Shown here: positions 62,701-64,000 of the stretch, piece after piece
Numbering within the stretch: the stretch's first letter is position 1
How the letters are laid out: the number at the start of each line of letters is the position of its first letter
Assembly (NCBI GenBank): GCA_023091665.1
Contig: JALJCQ010000009.1
Location: forward strand, 2,418,001 to 2,482,000
DNA from: Pythium myriotylum
Taxonomy: Eukaryota; Oomycota; Peronosporomycetes; Pythiales; Pythiaceae
Reading direction: 5' to 3'
Length of the DNA: 64,000 bases
Notes under the pieces: model-generated
What the model was told of the DNA's origin: nothing
What the model saw: only the letters and a program-made list of their open reading frames with translations
The model's database searches: none
Made by a program: the position numbers and the translations under genes

Positions 62701-64000
62701 GCGTTCCTTGTACGGGCGGCTGCTCGTGGCGACCCAAAGCTTCACGGGGGTTGTCTCTACCTCGATCTGAGTAAGACCGAGGGAGAGCGCGATCACAACG
62801 GCGAGAACAACCGACGAGACGATGTAAGGACGCTTGCCGTGGGCCAAGAACAGACCCCAGTTCTTGAGTGTGGTGGCCATCCACTCGTCGACCACACTGA
62901 GCGGGCGATCATGCACGGCGGCACCAGCCGCAGCAGCGTGAAGCTGGCTGGACGAGGCCGCCGCGTACTTGTGGCTGCGACGAGACACGTACACGAAACC
63001 AGCAATGAGAGCAATAGCAACAACTCCGCCGAAGATCGCGAGGAAGTAGTTTAATGCCGTGAAGTCCGCGCGCTCGAGGTTATCGGCCATGTAGGTCATG
63101 AACTCGTCCCACTTGGGGTTCATCTTCGCTGAAGAAGTGCCCTTGCTTCCATCGGAGGACGCCTGGGCGCCGTAACAAGCAGGCGTGTACGTGCGCTTGT
63201 CGTCGGCAGTGATGCCACACACCGAACCACAGACCCCGAAACAGCTCTCCAAACGGCGGTCCTGAGGACTAAAGCAGTCAGTCGAGTTGGACCCACACGC
63301 ACAAAACTTCTCTTTCTGCTCTGCTTCAGGAAGCTGGTCCATTGTCATCACGTTGATCTGCAGTGGCGAACCCAAGCTGTTGAACTTGTACTGTCCCATG
63401 AAGTTGAGCAAGCCGTAGCCGTCCGTACAGTTTTGGAGTGGCGAGCAGAGCAGCGTGAACGAGTCATCCTTCTCACAGAAGTCGTAGATGTCACGGACCC
63501 AGTCCTTGCCCACATAGTAGTTCATGTCCTCGAGTGCCGGATAGATATCCTGTGCGTGGTTCTTGTCACCAGGCATGATGCGAACCTGGAGAGGTTCCAC
63601 AAACATGCTGTTGTTCGGGCTACATGTCATCTGGCACCAGACGTTGCGGAGGTTCTCCTTGCAAGCCGTGCACTGGCCCGGGAAGAGGCGAACCTGCTTC
63701 TGGAGGCCGGTGTATTGGTTCTCCGTGCAGCACAAGTATTCCTCGCCCTGAGCGATCGTGTCATTGTAGAGCAGCGGGCAGTCCACCTTGAACTGGGCCT
63801 GGTTGGCTGCGGTCCACTCCGAGAACCTGTTCGCGAAGCCCTGAGCGTAGGCTTCCTTGGTGCCGATGGGTGTGTACCGGTTGGGCACCGCGGCGGTCGA
63901 GTACGTGACGTTGACGTTAGCCGAGTCGAAGGCCGTGCACTGGCCGGGTCCACGCTTGTAGACTCCGAGCTCGGGCACTTTCTGCGGGTTGTCGATGCAC
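59743..64000 (-). CDS. NPC1: NPC1-type sterol transporter (5' partial)
   Basis: The frame enters from the right edge, so the signal peptide and first residues are missing; 1419 codons are visible. The N-terminal sterol-binding domain has the NPC1 cysteine pattern, including EYLCCTENQY, CTACKENLRNVWCQMTCSP and later FCACG. Then come a membrane span, the middle luminal domain and the sterol-sensing domain (LPVILSYALMIVYVSLGINR to VPFLTLAIGVDNIFLLVHAV). The Cys-rich C-terminal luminal domain and final five spans follow, with GISVEFCGHYVRMFA. NPC1 moves sterol out of late endosomes/lysosomes. The C-terminal tail is Ser/Thr-rich and lacks the LLNF-type dileucine signal of the human protein. Oomycetes often cannot make sterols and take them up, so this gene fits. 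Confidence 0.97.
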   Translation of the reverse strand, partial: CIDNPQKVPELGVYKRGPGQCTAFDSANVNVTYSTAAVPNRYTPIGTKEAYAQGFANRFSEWTAANQAQFKVDCPLLYNDTIAQGEEYLCCTENQYTGLQKQVRLFPGQCTACKENLRNVWCQMTCSPNNSMFVEPLQVRIMPGDKNHAQDIYPALEDMNYYVGKDWVRDIYDFCEKDDSFTLLCSPLQNCTDGYGLLNFMGQYKFNSLGSPLQINVMTMDQLPEAEQKEKFCACGSNSTDCFSPQDRRLESCFGVCGSVCGITADDKRTYTPACYGAQASSDGSKGTSSAKMNPKWDEFMTYMADNLERADFTALNYFLAIFGGVVAIALIAGFVYVSRRSHKYAAASSSQLHAAAAGAAVHDRPLSVVDEWMATTLKNWGLFLAHGKRPYIVSSVVLAVVIALSLGLTQIEVETTPVKLWVATSSRPYKERDRYAELFTPFYRTSQIVMIPKDGGVISRLEYLREAIRIQEEVAKVTYGPTDAAYPKRVTIQDICWKATGTECTINSITQYFQNRLDHFDFYQKYELAEAHFSTCLYSPANQDVATCNALRAKLKEGDSIPSSMSDCPCLSAFGSPMNLYNTYLGGFPKGAEDNTPLYAQSKALLSTVLIYNYYDDDDNEPAIDWEHSFIDFMKQEAVDNKLFNLYFMAEISVQDEIKRESSGDMLPVILSYALMIVYVSLGINRWTMSKSFFRTSKMSVGFLGIVCIMFAVASTIGFFMWCGAKLQLVIMEVVPFLTLAIGVDNIFLLVHAVEDKHALLRREQPALFANLEGNKEAIEKLVAVLVSEGVSYIGPSIFMASCAESIAFAFGCISPMPAVLWFAAFSAVAVAVNLVLQMTLLLTIITLDKRRELSGKYDVACCVTASAVEPSQPLMVSEPKTPEDGAGGLEAGGAESEGFGHHFFDRCIDAYTAFLSFPLVKLVVLLVFLALTLTSIASIENIEHGLPQAESMPSDSYMIDYFNIIDEYLATGPPTFFVVEGGYGRNPQNFNLNDQSVEAKFCKSKDFCDEFSIPKILNALASEMNPEKTHFAKAITYSWMDDFWGFINPDTECCRVDGRTAEYLPIDQDNRTYTASRTANPTCLAAEYRAPPVPENMFISLFSMFSSAPAGSVCSYGGASIYRGQFSVDEKPIPVLKDTSKQVVLNSTGFGNNISAFSYMLQTTSNPKQQDFIDLYAQGRRAAKWISEKTGIDVWVYSFFYVFFDQYLTVVEDTYKLVGLALAAIFLIHAAYFTSVYYPLVVTLAAANIVIQVMGLMHPLGIMLNGLSMVNLIIAAGISVEFCGHYVRMFAKASGSGDQRAKIALRKVLTSVLFGITITKVVGLSMLTLADSRVFQKYYFRMYMTVVVYGVLNGMLLLPVLLSVIIDVRDFLLRRKNEKNQGPSAVEESPLYRGAETTKDAAQTPASQSTGNSRSD

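Overview
The window is nuclear DNA from a heterokont, most probably an oomycete (Phytophthora/Pythium type). The evidence is: about 30 close-packed, GC-rich genes; very short GT-AG introns (55-85 bp, many with GTACGT or GTGCGT donors and CTAAC/CTGAC-like branch sites); a canonical calmodulin; Thr/Pro-rich secreted proteins; and matches to the oomycete core promoter (Inr TCAYTYY followed by a CAWTTT-like flanking element) just upstream of several ATGs. I see no rRNA, no convincing tRNA, no transposon and no CRISPR array. Exon coordinates in the entries were built by hand from splice signals and reading-frame continuity.

Layout. 1-870 holds no firm gene. 871-14022 carries acyl-CoA synthetase A (-), a FUSC-type membrane protein fused to EF-hands (-), a cytosolic 5'-nucleotidase-family phosphoesterase (-), a HIG1 mitochondrial protein (+), a CDC50 flippase subunit (-) and a multi-span membrane protein with an internal repeat (-). 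14963-26523 carries acyl-CoA synthetase B (+), roadblock dynein light chain (-), calmodulin (-), a small membrane protein (+), a degenerate helicase-like protein (-), a tandem cyclic-nucleotide-binding protein with a zinc knuckle (+), an EH-domain endocytic protein (-) and an unknown five-exon gene (+). 26610-34165 is a cluster of three acyl-CoA synthetases C(-), D(-), E(+), all exactly 663 aa. 34340-45314 carries a two-domain AAA ATPase (+), a DYRK-like kinase (-), a KIX-HRDC protein (-), an N-terminal amidase-like nitrilase (-) and a ZnT5/MSC2-type zinc transporter (-). 45834-48924 is a divergent pair: RPN13 proteasome ubiquitin receptor (-) and a SENP8/NEDP1 deneddylase (+). 49117-59630 carries a coiled-coil protein (+), a Cys-rich secreted protein (-), a mucin-like protein with a long Ala-Pro repeat (+) and two tandem membrane-anchored PAF-acetylhydrolases (+). 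59743 to the right edge is an NPC1 sterol transporter (-), cut at its N-terminus.

How the genes fit together. The strongest theme is lipid handling: five acyl-CoA synthetases in 33 kb, a lipid-flippase subunit, two PAF-acetylhydrolases and NPC1. All five synthetases begin with an N-myristoylation-type MGxxxS motif and lack membrane anchors or a canonical PTS1, which suggests lipid-dependent membrane targeting. A second, smaller theme is ubiquitin-like turnover (RPN13 carrying an extra UIM, SENP8, an N-terminal amidase). The rest looks like ordinary housekeeping. I find no prokaryote-like defence or mobile system here. The best candidates for novelty are unusual domain combinations and the myristoylation-type synthetase family.
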